From an uncultured Clostridia bacterium (lineage in GTDB: Bacteria > Bacillota > Clostridia > TANB77 > CAG-508), in contig CAKPAI010000005.1 in NCBI GenBank assembly GCA_934133005.1, positions 1 to 64,000 of the forward strand: 64,000 bases of DNA. The letters run 5' to 3'. The position numbers were made by a program, and so were the translations under genes. Position 1 is the stretch's first letter. Each line of letters opens with the position of its first letter. The notes beneath the pieces are model-generated. The model made no database searches. It worked only from the letters and a program-made list of their open reading frames with translations, and was not told the origin of the DNA. Positions 46,064 to 54,553 of the stretch are shown piece by piece.

Positions 46064-48895
46064 ATGAATGATAATATTATTATAAAAGGTGCAAAAGAAC
46101 ATAATTTAAAAGATATAAATTTAACAATACCAAGAAACAAGTTAGTAGTATTAACAGGGCTTTCGGGCTCTGGAAAATCTTCACTTGCTTTTGATACATT
46201 ATATGCAGAAGGTCAAAGAAGATATGTAGAGAGTTTGTCTTCATATGCAAGGCAATTCTTGGGAATGATGGAAAAACCAGATGTTGAATCAATTGAAGGA
46301 TTATCTCCAGCAATTTCAATTGACCAAAAAACTACTTCAAAAAATCCACGTTCTACAGTAGGAACAGTAACTGAAATTTATGACTATTTACGTTTGCTAT
46401 ATGCAAGAGTAGGTGTTCCTTATTGTCCAAATTGTGGTAAAAAAATTGAAAAACAAACAATAGATCAAATTATAGATAGTATTCTGACATTAGAAGAGGG
46501 AACAAGAATTCAAGTTTTAGCTCCAGTTGTAAGAGGAAGAAAAGGCGAGTTTATAAAGCAACTAGAGGACTATCAAAAATCAGGATTTGTAAGAGTAAGA
46601 ATAGATGGACAAATTTATGAAATTGGTGAAGACGAGATTTTACTAGATAAAAAGAAAAAACATAATGTAGACTTAATTGTAGATAGACTTGTGATAAAAG
46701 AAGGAATACGTGCAAGACTTACTGAATCAGTAGAAACAGCTATGAAATATGCTAATAATATAGTTGTAATAGATATTCCGGGAAAAGAAGAAAAAATATA
46801 TAGTCAAAATTATGCCTGTGTTGACTGTGGAATAAGCTTTGAAGAACTTACACCTAGAATGTTTTCATTTAATAATCCATTTGGAGCATGTCCAGAGTGT
46901 ACAGGAATTGGCTATTTAATGCGAATAGATGAAGATTTAATAATTCCGGATAAGGATAAAACTTTATATGATGGAGTAAAAGCTTTTGGTGCAAGTACCA
47001 TGAAAAAAGGTGATACTATGGCAAAAATGTATTTTGAGAGTATTGCTAAACATTATGGCGTAGAAATAAAAGGGGTACCTATTAAAAAATTACCAAGAGA
47101 ATTCTTAGAAAAAATCCTTTATGGAACAGGAACAGAGGCAATTAATTTTGAATATACAACAGTTGCTGGAACAAGAAAATTTACGGCTCCATTTGAAGGT
47201 GTTATTCCAACTTTAGAAAGACGTCATAATGAAACTAAGTCAAATGGAATGAGAAGTTTTTATGAAATGTATATGAGTGAGGCTCCATGTCTTGCTTGTA
47301 ATGGAACAAGACTTAGAAAAGAAAGTTTGGCTGTAAAATTGGGTGGGCTAAATATATTCGAACTAACAAATTTATCAATAGATAAAATAAAAGAATATAT
47401 AAATTCAGTAGAATTAAATAAAACACAGCAAATGATTGCAGGACAAATAATTGATGAACTAAATAAAAGATTACAATTCCTAATAGATGTAGGTTTAGAT
47501 TATCTAACTTTAGCAAGACCTGCAGGTTCTTTATCTGGTGGCGAAGCACAGCGTATCAGGCTTGCAACACAAATTGGAGCAGGTCTAACAGGAGTATTGT
47601 ATATTTTGGATGAACCAAGTATAGGACTTCATCAAAGAGATAACGATAAGCTAATTGCAACATTAAAAAAATTAAGGGATTTAGGAAATTCAGTAATAGT
47701 TGTAGAGCATGATGAGGATACTATGTATGCTGCAGATCAAGTAATAGATATAGGTCCTGGTGCCGGTGTACATGGTGGAAATGTTATGGCACAAGGAACT
47801 GCCGAAGAAATAAAACTTGTAGAAGGGTCTATTACAGGTGATTATTTAAGCGGAAGAAAACAAATAAAAGTTCCTACAAAGCGCAGAAAGTCAAATGGAA
47901 AATCTATTGAAATAGTTGGAGCCACAGAACATAATTTAAAAAATATTACTGTAAAATTTCCGCTAGGTCAATTTGTCTGTGTAACAGGAGTATCAGGTTC
48001 TGGAAAATCCACTCTTGTAAATGATATATTATATAAAACAGTAGCAAGAGATTTAAATGGTTCAAATGAAAAGCCAGGAAAGTGTAAGAAGGTAAAAGGA
48101 TTAGAAAATATAGATAAAATAGTAAATATTGATCAATCTCCAATAGGAAGAACGCCTCGTTCAAATCCAGCAACATATACTGGTGTGTTTGATATGATAA
48201 GAGATTTATTTGCAGAAACAAATGATGCCAAAATGAGGGGATATGATAAAGGCAGATTTAGTTTTAATGTTCCAGGTGGCAGATGTGAAGCTTGTTCTGG
48301 AGATGGAGTATTAAAAATAGAAATGCACTTTTTATCAGACATTTATGTTCCATGTGAAGTATGCCATGGAAAAAGATATAATAGTGAAACTCTGCAAGTT
48401 CATTATAAAGGAAAAACAATTTCAGATGTACTTGACATGACTGTTGAAGAAGCTTTAACATTTTTTGAAAATATTCCAAGGATAAAAAACAAAATTCAAA
48501 CTTTATTTGATGTAGGACTTGGTTATATAAAACTTGGACAGCCATCTACAACACTATCTGGTGGAGAAGCACAGCGTGTTAAACTTGCAACAGAACTTTC
48601 TAAAAAAGCAACTGGAAAAACTCTGTATATATTAGATGAACCTACAACAGGACTTCACATTGCTGATGTTCATAGATTAGTTGATATATTGCAAAGATTA
48701 GTAGATACAGGCAATTCTATAATTGTAATAGAGCATAACTTGGATTTAATAAAAACTTGTGATCATATAATAGATTTAGGACCAGAAGGTGGAGATAAAG
48801 GAGGAAATGTAGTATGCATTGGAACTCCTGAGCAAATAGTGAAAAATGAGCAAAGTTACACTGGTAAGTTTTTAAAGAAATATCTTTCAAAATAA
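46064..48895 (+). CDS. uvrA: excinuclease ABC subunit A
   Basis: Damage-recognition ATPase of nucleotide excision repair. Two ATPase modules are visible: VLTGLSGSGKSSLAFDTLYA near residue 29 with LSGGEAQRIRLATQIG and LDEPSIGLHQRD, and CVTGVSGSGKSTL near 640 with TLSGGEAQRVKLA and LDEPTTGLH. Zinc fingers are CPNCGKK, CVDCG...CPEC, CLAC and CEAC...CEVC. Length 943 is normal. It has its own promoter with a LexA-type box, so DNA-damage induction is likely. uvrB is not adjacent. Confidence 0.97.
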   Translation: MNDNIIIKGAKEHNLKDINLTIPRNKLVVLTGLSGSGKSSLAFDTLYAEGQRRYVESLSSYARQFLGMMEKPDVESIEGLSPAISIDQKTTSKNPRSTVGTVTEIYDYLRLLYARVGVPYCPNCGKKIEKQTIDQIIDSILTLEEGTRIQVLAPVVRGRKGEFIKQLEDYQKSGFVRVRIDGQIYEIGEDEILLDKKKKHNVDLIVDRLVIKEGIRARLTESVETAMKYANNIVVIDIPGKEEKIYSQNYACVDCGISFEELTPRMFSFNNPFGACPECTGIGYLMRIDEDLIIPDKDKTLYDGVKAFGASTMKKGDTMAKMYFESIAKHYGVEIKGVPIKKLPREFLEKILYGTGTEAINFEYTTVAGTRKFTAPFEGVIPTLERRHNETKSNGMRSFYEMYMSEAPCLACNGTRLRKESLAVKLGGLNIFELTNLSIDKIKEYINSVELNKTQQMIAGQIIDELNKRLQFLIDVGLDYLTLARPAGSLSGGEAQRIRLATQIGAGLTGVLYILDEPSIGLHQRDNDKLIATLKKLRDLGNSVIVVEHDEDTMYAADQVIDIGPGAGVHGGNVMAQGTAEEIKLVEGSITGDYLSGRKQIKVPTKRRKSNGKSIEIVGATEHNLKNITVKFPLGQFVCVTGVSGSGKSTLVNDILYKTVARDLNGSNEKPGKCKKVKGLENIDKIVNIDQSPIGRTPRSNPATYTGVFDMIRDLFAETNDAKMRGYDKGRFSFNVPGGRCEACSGDGVLKIEMHFLSDIYVPCEVCHGKRYNSETLQVHYKGKTISDVLDMTVEEALTFFENIPRIKNKIQTLFDVGLGYIKLGQPSTTLSGGEAQRVKLATELSKKATGKTLYILDEPTTGLHIADVHRLVDILQRLVDTGNSIIVIEHNLDLIKTCDHIIDLGPEGGDKGGNVVCIGTPEQIVKNEQSYTGKFLKKYLSK

Positions 48896-48949
48896 ATAAA
48901 TATGATATATAATAACATTTACTATTAAAAAAAGAAATGAGGGATATAC

Positions 48950-49654
48950 TTGAAAAATATAGTAATAGGAGTAGAAGGAGAAGTTGGAGCTGGAAAGACT
49001 TCTCTTTGCAGAGAACTACTAAATATAATACCTAATAGTATGATATTACATGGAGGTAATTTATACAGAGGGATTGTATATGCAGTAAAACAATCTAAAT
49101 TCACAATGCTACAAATGTTAATAGCATTAAAATTTAACAAAAAAATTGACATAAAAGAAATGATGGATAAATTAAAAGTAGAAATTAAATTAGAAAACAG
49201 AGAAAGCGTTGTATATGTAAATGGCAAAAAAATTGATGAGGAAAAGCTTCAAGATTCTGGAAATTCTATGGCGGTATCAAAAGTCGCAAAAAAAGCTGAT
49301 AATTCCAAACTTTATGAGTTTGGAAAAAATATAATAAGTGAATATTTGAAAGAATATAATGTTATTGTCTCTGGGAGAGATTTACTTAAAATATATCCAG
49401 AGTTAGATTACCATTTCTTTATAACGGCTGATTTATCAACAAGAGTAGAAAGAAAGAAAAATCAATATAAAGATGAAAACATTACTGAAGTAGAACTAAA
49501 AGAGCAAATATCTAGAAGAGACGAACTACAAAGGCAATCAGGATTTTACAATAAATCAGATAAAACAATTGTTGTTGATGTTACTGAATGTAAGTCAGCA
49601 ATGGAGTCAGCAAATAAAGTTGCGCAATATATAAAAAGTGTAAACATTATTTAA
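48950..49654 (+). CDS. cytidylate-kinase-like P-loop protein
   Basis: 234 residues with the nucleoside-monophosphate kinase fold. GVEGEVGAGKTSLCRELL near residue 7 is the P-loop, GGNLYRGI near 36 occupies the place where Cmk has GAMYR, and SGRDLLKIYPELDY near 140 matches the cytidylate kinase (G-R-D-x8-P) region. ISRRDELQRQSGFYNKSD corresponds to the R-D-x4-R lid. It may phosphorylate CMP or dCMP, but motif changes (GGNLYR) leave the true substrate open. The start is TTG at 48950 after GAGGGA. It sits between uvrA and murD. Confidence 0.7.
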   Translation: MKNIVIGVEGEVGAGKTSLCRELLNIIPNSMILHGGNLYRGIVYAVKQSKFTMLQMLIALKFNKKIDIKEMMDKLKVEIKLENRESVVYVNGKKIDEEKLQDSGNSMAVSKVAKKADNSKLYEFGKNIISEYLKEYNVIVSGRDLLKIYPELDYHFFITADLSTRVERKKNQYKDENITEVELKEQISRRDELQRQSGFYNKSDKTIVVDVTECKSAMESANKVAQYIKSVNII

Positions 49655-49706
49655 CTGGTGGTAAGTAATAAGAATAATATTTTTAAAGAAAGGAATTTCA
49701 ATAAAA

Positions 49707-51123
49707 ATGGAATATAGTAATAAAAAATTAGAAGAATTTAATAAAAGTCTAGATGAAAAACAAGTTGCAATAATTGGAATGGGAGTAAGCAACATTCCAT
49801 TATTAGATTACTTTTATGACAAAAATGCAAAAGTTACAATTTTTAGCAACAGAGTATTATCAGATGAAATAATGGAAAAAATAAACAAATATAGATACCA
49901 AGTGGAAATTGGAACAGATAATTTAACTATGTTAAAAGGCTTTGATTACATATTTAGATCGCCAAGTGCATTACCAACTACGGATGAATTTATAAGAGAG
50001 GTTCGAGCTCGGAGCAATTTTAACATCCGAAATAGAAAAAGTATTAGAACTTGCTCCATGTAAAATTATAGGAGTAACTGGTACTGAAGGGAAAACAACA
50101 ACAACATCTATAATATATGAAATATGTGAAAAAGCTGGCTATAAATGCTTTTTAGGTGGAAACATAGGAAAGCCAATTTTTACACAAATTGCTGAAATGA
50201 AACCAGAAGATATAGTTATATTAGAGTTAAGTAGTTTTCAGCTTATGGGAATGAAAGTAAGCCCTAATATTTCAGTAATTACTAACATGTTCCCAGACCA
50301 CTTAAATGTACACTCATCTTATGAAGAATATCAAAATGCTAAAAAAGAAATTTACAAACATCAAAATAATGAAGATATATTAGTATTAAATGATGACAAT
50401 GAAATAACAAATAAATTTAAAAATGAAATTCTTAAAGAAAATCCAGCTAAAAATATAAAATTATTTAGTAGCTTAAAAGAATTAAGTAATGGATATATTT
50501 ATGATAGAAAAGATAATTTTATAAAATTTATAAAAGATGGAAAAGAAGAAAAAATTTTGTATAAAGATGATATAAAACTAAGAGGAATACATAACTATGA
50601 AAATATATGTGCTGCACTTGCTGCAACAGATGTATTAGTAAGTAGAGAAAGACAAGTTCAGGCTATAAAAGAGTTTAACGGTGTTGAACATAGACTTGAA
50701 TTTGTGAGAGAATTAGATGGCGTAAAATATTATAATGATTCAATTGGAACAAGTCCAGCAAGTACTATAGCAGGATTGAATTCATTTGATGAAAATATTA
50801 TATTACTTGCTGGAGGTTCTGACAAAGGTCTAGATTACACAGAAATAGGTAAAAAAATTTCAGAAAAAGTCGGAACTTTGATTTTAACTGGTCCAACTGC
50901 ACCAATAATAGAAAAAGCTACATTAAATGCAATTGCAGAAAATGGAAATAGTGTAAATATAATTCATTGCAACGATTTGGAAGAAGCTGTGAAAAAGGCA
51001 CAAAGAGTAGCAAAAATTGGAGACGTGGTACTACTTTCACCAGCAAGTGCAAGTTTTGACGCTTTCAAAAACTTTATGGAGCGAGGCAAAAAATTTAAAG
51101 AGTTGGTAAATAAATTAAATTAA
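49707..51123 (+). CDS. murD: UDP-N-acetylmuramoylalanine-D-glutamate ligase, +1 frameshift at CGG
   Basis: Adds D-Glu to UDP-MurNAc-Ala in peptidoglycan synthesis. The N-terminal Rossmann domain has VAIIGMGVSNIPLLDYF. The ATP loop is GVTGTEGKTTTTS, with GGNIGKPIF, NMFPDHLNVHSS and GVEHRLEFV following. In frame 0 the first part stops at 50063, after the CGG at 50010-50012. Skipping C50010 joins EVRAGAILTSEIEKV to the ligase domain, giving 471 residues, normal for MurD. The nucleotide-sugar domain precedes the shift and the ATPase follows it, so neither piece could act alone. It has an AAAGGAA ribosome site and a terminator after the stop. Confidence 0.93.
50007..50013 (+). other. putative +1 frameshift site GCT CGG A in murD
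   Basis: Frame 0 reads Ala-CGG-Ser. Skipping C50010 reads Ala-GGA(Gly)-Ala-Ile-Leu-Thr-Ser-Glu, matching the conserved linker before the MurD ATP loop. This is the only one of the five sites followed by GC and not by AA or AT after CGGA. Confidence 0.65.
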
Positions 51124-51142
51124 AAATTTTTAGGTATATAAT

Positions 51143-51183
51143 AAAAAGTAGATATTTGATTTAAATATTTACTTTTTATTTTT
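51143..51183 (+). terminator. terminator after murD
   Basis: AAAAAGTAGATATTT pairs with AAATATTTACTTTTT around GATTT, followed by more T residues. Confidence 0.75.
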
Positions 51184-51258
51184 GGCAAAAATTTTATTCA
51201 TATACAATCAATTTTAGAACATAATAATATTATAATTTTTTTGAAAGGAAGTTTTTTT

Positions 51259-51699
51259 ATGAAAGTTAAAGATTGTATGTGTAATGAAGTGAACTGTGTA
51301 AAACCAGAAACATCAGTTAAAGATTGTGCAAAGCTTATGTGCGATTGCCATATAGGATGCGCTCCTGTTTGTGATAACAGTAATAATCTAGTGGGAATAG
51401 TAACTGATAGAGACATAATATTAAGATCAGTTTGTTGTGACAAAGATGCTTCGAAAACCAAGATTTCAGATATAATGACAACTAATGTAAAAAGTTGTAA
51501 TTGTAATGATGAAGTAGAAAGAGTAGAAAATATAATGTCAGAGGAACAAATAAGAAGAGTTCCTGTTATTGATAATAATAAAAAAGTAATAGGAATTTTA
51601 ACTTTGGGAGATTTAGCAACAAATGAGTCAATTGATGAAAGTAACTTATGCGATACAATAGAAGGAATATGTGGCACTGGCAATAAAAATTGCTATTAA
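51259..51699 (+). CDS. CBS-domain pair protein, cysteine-rich
   Basis: 146 residues made of two CBS domains in tandem, the Bateman module that senses adenine nucleotides or similar ligands. VKDCMCNEVNCVKPETSVKD and GIVTDRDIILR form the first. ISDIMTTNVKSCNCNDEVER with IRRVPVIDNNKKVIGILTLGDLA forms the second (GIVTDRDI and GILTLGDLA are the usual C-terminal strands). It has many more cysteines than usual for the family (MCNEVNC, MCDCHIGC, CNCN), perhaps binding metal. GAAAGGAAG serves the ATG at 51259; a longer frame from TTG 51241 overlaps the ribosome site. No partner gene is evident. Confidence 0.85.
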   Translation: MKVKDCMCNEVNCVKPETSVKDCAKLMCDCHIGCAPVCDNSNNLVGIVTDRDIILRSVCCDKDASKTKISDIMTTNVKSCNCNDEVERVENIMSEEQIRRVPVIDNNKKVIGILTLGDLATNESIDESNLCDTIEGICGTGNKNCY

Positions 51700-51721
51700 A
51701 AGAATAATAACCAAACAAATG

Positions 51722-51750
51722 TTGCTAAATTTAGCTAAATGTGTTATAAT
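51722..51750 (+). promoter_or_regulatory. promoter for GC-rich gene 2
   Basis: TTGCTA at 51722-51727, 17-base spacer, TATAAT at 51745-51750; AAGGAGG ribosome site just before 51811. Confidence 0.7.
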
Positions 51751-51810
51751 ATCTTATAGATAGACCAATTTTCAAACACTTATACAAAAGAAAAAAGGAG
51801 GCAACGAAAA

Positions 51811-52107
51811 ATGTTTGAAATTATGGGGATGACTATTATAGTTATGATTACAGGTAGTGTAATTGCCGCTATATTGGAGGCAGTTACAAAAGACAAAATG
51901 TTTCGTGCTTTAGTGGACGAGACGAGGCACACAATGGCGGCGGTAGCTGGAGCAACCATTGGATGGTTTGAGTTTGAACGGGCAAACCCGTTTATTCAAA
52001 CACCATTCTTGGCACTTATGCTCCTGGTGCTTGCAACATCAATTATGGTGTTCTTCTCTAACTTGTTGTATGCATTACTGAAAGAAATGAGGAGAAGATT
52101 ACGGTAA
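51811..52107 (+). CDS. GC-rich orphan gene 2, small two-helix membrane protein
   Basis: 98 residues with two strongly hydrophobic segments (IIVMITGSVIAAILEAV about 9-25 and FLALMLLVLATSIMVFFSNLL about 67-87), a middle loop with DETRHTMAAVAG, and a basic tail (EMRRRLR). Unrecognised; holin-like or small-transporter-like shapes are possible but unsupported. Codon use is foreign to the region (GCG GCG, CTG, ACG AGG) and includes two in-frame CGG codons (Glu-CGG-Ala and the last sense codon). It has its own promoter and a GC-rich terminator. It lies between the CBS protein gene and the PerM-family permease gene. Confidence 0.55.
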   Translation: MFEIMGMTIIVMITGSVIAAILEAVTKDKMFRALVDETRHTMAAVAGATIGWFEFERANPFIQTPFLALMLLVLATSIMVFFSNLLYALLKEMRRRLR

Positions 52108-52153
52108 AAGGATAGGCGGTAGAACAGTTGGTTTTGCCGCTTATCCTTTTTTC
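52106..52153 (+). terminator. terminator of GC-rich gene 2
   Basis: AAAAGGATAGGCGG pairs with CCGCTTATCCTTTT and six T residues follow. It is longer and richer in G+C than native terminators here. Confidence 0.8.
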
Positions 52154-52214
52154 GTTAAAATAAAAAGTATATAACTGAAAAAATTTAATACAATAATAGA
52201 AAGGAGAAGAATAA

Positions 52215-53319
52215 ATGGTAATTGATATGAATTATTGGACAAAGGTATTAAAAAAATTTTTAATATTCATATTTACAGTTATAATATTATATTTGTGTTT
52301 TAAATTAGCTATTTTTTATATGCCATTTTTAGTAGCTTTTATTATATCGCTGTTACTAGAACCTATAATTAGATTCTTAATGAAAAAGTGTAAAACAACA
52401 AGAAAAGTTAGTTCTATTATAACTATATCAATAATACTACTCATCATTATTGGCTTGTTAACATGGGGAATTACAACTATTGTTACAGAAGGTTATGGTT
52501 TTTTGGAAAATATAGGGACATATATGAACACAGCAAATGAATTATTACAAAAATTCATAGATTCAGAAAATTTCAAAAAAATAAATGTTTCAGAAGATAT
52601 TACTAATATAATTCAAAATATTTTTTCGAATACGCTTAGTAATGTAACACAGGAAATAAATACTGTTTTAACAGGATTTTTAAATTGGATAACTCAAATT
52701 CCAACAATTGGAGTGTATTTAATGGTTACATTTTTGTCATTGTACTTAATTTGTAGTGATAAAGTATATATATTAGACCAAGTGGAACATCATTTACCAG
52801 AGAAATGGTCACGCAAGTTATTTAAACACATGAAAGAAATTGTAAAATCTTTAGGAGCATATTTAAAAGCAGAACTTTCGTTAGTAATAATTTCATTTGT
52901 TATTTCCGTAATTGGATTGTATATATTAAAAATTGCTGGATTTAATATAGGGTATCCATTGCTTTATGCAGTTGGAATAGGATTTGTTGATGCACTTCCA
53001 ATATTTGGTTCTCGGAACGGTAATGTTACCATGGGCAATAATTTCAGCATTTAATGGAGATATAACATTAGCAATCGGAGTTTTTGTACTATGGATAATA
53101 ATGTCAATTGTCAGACAATTTTTGGAGCCAAAGATAGTTAGCTCAAATCTAGGCGTTCATCCAATATTTACATTAATTGCAATGTATACTGGATTTAGAT
53201 TTTCAGGAATACTTGGTTTATTTTTAGGACCTATTTTGCTAATCATTCTAAAGAATATATTTTCTGGAATGATAGATAAGGGAGTAATGAAATCGTTTTT
53301 TTTAAGAGAATATGAATAA
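52215..53319 (+). CDS. AI-2E/PerM-family membrane transporter, +1 frameshift at CGG
   Basis: Multi-pass membrane protein of the AI-2E transporter (YdbI/PerM) family. Hydrophobic helices at about 12-60 precede a large amphipathic middle region. The conserved C-terminal half has IGFVDALPIFGSGTVMLPWA and FLEPKIVSSNLGVHPIFTLIA. In frame 0 it stops at 53054 after the CGG at 53013-53015. Skipping C53013 gives the FGSGTVMLPW motif and a 367-residue protein of normal length. AAGGAG at 52201-52206 sits 8 bases before the ATG. Substrate unknown; family members act as exporters or sodium/proton antiporters. It is the only one of the five shifted genes likely to be non-essential. Confidence 0.88.
53010..53016 (+). 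other. putative +1 frameshift site TCT CGG A in the PerM-family gene
   Basis: Frame 0 reads Ser-CGG-Asn. Skipping C53013 reads Ser-GGA(Gly)-Thr-Val-Met-Leu-Pro-Trp, the conserved motif of the family. Confidence 0.65.
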
Positions 53320-53325
53320 TTGCAG

Positions 53326-53370
53326 TCTCTGCTTCATAGTATTGTATAAATAAAATACTGGAGGCAGAGA
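53326..53370 (+). promoter_or_regulatory. hairpin sequestering the ribosome site of the 53370 gene
   Basis: TCTCTGC (53326-53332) pairs with GCAGAGA (53364-53370), and AGTATT (53338-53343) with AATACT (53354-53359). The GGAGG ribosome site (53360-53364) lies inside the structure and the ATG directly follows. No T run follows, so it is not a simple terminator. Confidence 0.5.
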
Positions 53371-53906
53371 TGTTTATTTTTAATTGTAAGATAAATAAAA
53401 ATTTACTTTTTAAAATAATATTTGTCATATTATTTGTAATAGTTTTAATGATTTCACTTGTAGGAGTTGTAAAAATATTTAAAACAAGAGAAAATTCTCA
53501 ATGTGTTTCAAAAAGTAGAATAAATGTAATCTCAAGTTCTAACTATACTGACGTACTTCAAACTGTTCATAATAATTTAAGTCAGTATGAAGGAATGAAA
53601 GTTAAAATGATTGGGTATGTTTACAGATTATATGATTTTGAAAATGATAAATTTGTAATTGCAAGACAAATGATAATTTCTTCAGATATGCAGGCTGTAG
53701 TTGTTGGTTTTCTATGTAAATTGGATGGTGCAGAAAACTATAAAGATGGAACATGGGTTCAAATAGAAGGAACAATAAAAAGAGGAGAATACCATGGGGA
53801 AATTCCAATGATAGAAGTAGAAAAGATTGAAGAAACTAAAATACCAACTGATGAATATGTCTATCCACCAAAAAGTACATATATTCCAAATGAACAAGGA
53901 CTATAA
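53370..53906 (+). CDS. TIGR03943/YcgQ-like exported protein, permease partner lacking
   Basis: 178 residues. One helix (about 11-34) anchors a domain that resembles the C-terminal part of YcgQ/DUF1980 proteins: YEGMKVKMIGYVYRLYDFEN, DKFVIARQMI, then GTWVQIEGTIKRGEYHGEIP and a Pro-rich end with EYVYPPKSTYIP. Full-length relatives have a Cys-Cys-Ala-Asp-Ala motif where this protein reads SSDMQAVVVG, so a metal site may be lost. The usual permease partner (YcgR) is not next to it. It starts at an ATG whose ribosome site lies in a hairpin. Confidence 0.55.
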   Translation: MFIFNCKINKNLLFKIIFVILFVIVLMISLVGVVKIFKTRENSQCVSKSRINVISSSNYTDVLQTVHNNLSQYEGMKVKMIGYVYRLYDFENDKFVIARQMIISSDMQAVVVGFLCKLDGAENYKDGTWVQIEGTIKRGEYHGEIPMIEVEKIEETKIPTDEYVYPPKSTYIPNEQGL

Positions 53907-53911
53907 AAAAT

Positions 53912-53953
53912 AAAAAAGAGCGCGGGAGCGCCCCAAGGTAGGTGCGCCCCCGC
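53912..53953 (-). terminator. terminator of GC-rich gene 3
   Basis: On the minus strand GCGGGGGCGC and GGCGCTCCCGC form a very GC-rich stem followed by a T tract (the A run at 53912-53917 on the + strand). It may also stop the converging 53370 gene. Confidence 0.8.
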
Positions 53954-53964
53954 AAAGACTGAGG

Positions 53965-54321
53965 TTAGACTGTAGCCGAAACTACCTCGAAGTTCGAGAT
54001 AGTATTTTCAAAAATGCTGATGGAACCAAGATTGTTCTGAGTATAATACTCGCTAGCTTTCTTTTCGATGGAGGCAAATATCTTTTTCCGGACATTCGCA
54101 GTTGTGTACATCGGTGTAAAGGCCAGAATGGAATAGTTCGGCTTTTCGATACGGCACGATACAATGCCATTAGCCTTGGCTCCTGCCGTCAGAGCGTTCA
54201 AAGCTTCTTTGGTGTCAACAGGGCCACTCCAAGGACCTAAGACAACAAATGCATTGTTGTCTTTCTCAACTGTCTGAACAATTTTGTAAGCTTCTTCTTT
54301 CAAAAAATCGTCAAATTGCAT
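53965..54321 (-). CDS. GC-rich orphan gene 3, small soluble protein
   Basis: 118 residues, no signal or membrane helix. An N-terminal helix region (MQFDDFLKEEAYKIVQTV) and an alternating strand/helix pattern follow, with VLGPWSGPVDTKEA and a C-terminal strand pair. Unrecognised. Codons such as GCC, GTC, TCC and one in-frame CGG (Val-CGG-Lys) contrast with neighbours. It has its own perfect-consensus promoter at 54390-54418 and a GC-rich terminator. GAGGT lies 7 bases before the ATG. It is divergently placed relative to secA and converges with the 53370 gene. Confidence 0.55.
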   Translation of the reverse strand: MQFDDFLKEEAYKIVQTVEKDNNAFVVLGPWSGPVDTKEALNALTAGAKANGIVSCRIEKPNYSILAFTPMYTTANVRKKIFASIEKKASEYYTQNNLGSISIFENTISNFEVVSATV

Positions 54322-54389
54322 ACCTGGTACCTCATTCTTTTTTGTATTTTTTTTTCAGTCATATCATAAGACATAACTAATACAATAAT

Positions 54390-54418
54390 ATTATATCACT
54401 TTGCGAATATTATGTCAA
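54390..54418 (-). promoter_or_regulatory. perfect-consensus promoter of GC-rich gene 3
   Basis: On the minus strand TTGACA (54413-54418), 17-base spacer and TATAAT (54390-54395). The same spacing occurs at GC-rich genes 1 and 4. Confidence 0.8.
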
Positions 54419-54553
54419 ATTATGCAAATAGATTAAGCAAATATTTTATAAAATTTACTTGCTAAATGACTATATTAGTAATATAATAGCGATATAATTG
54501 TATACAAATGTCAAATAGATTGTTGACAGTAATATTTGAAAGGAAGATATCTA

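Noticed and set aside
2522..53016. The extra C as a retained T/C wobble polymorphism from strain mixture in assembly
   Set aside because: Each site could be NNT GGA merged with NNC GGA, so this was considered seriously. It does not explain why all five precede GGA and none precedes another codon. It is not excluded without reads.
1703..53319. Reading the five broken genes as ordinary pseudogenes
   Set aside because: Four encode steps that should be essential, all have normal length and motifs after removing one C, and the lesion is the same in each. Random decay would give varied lesions and further damage.
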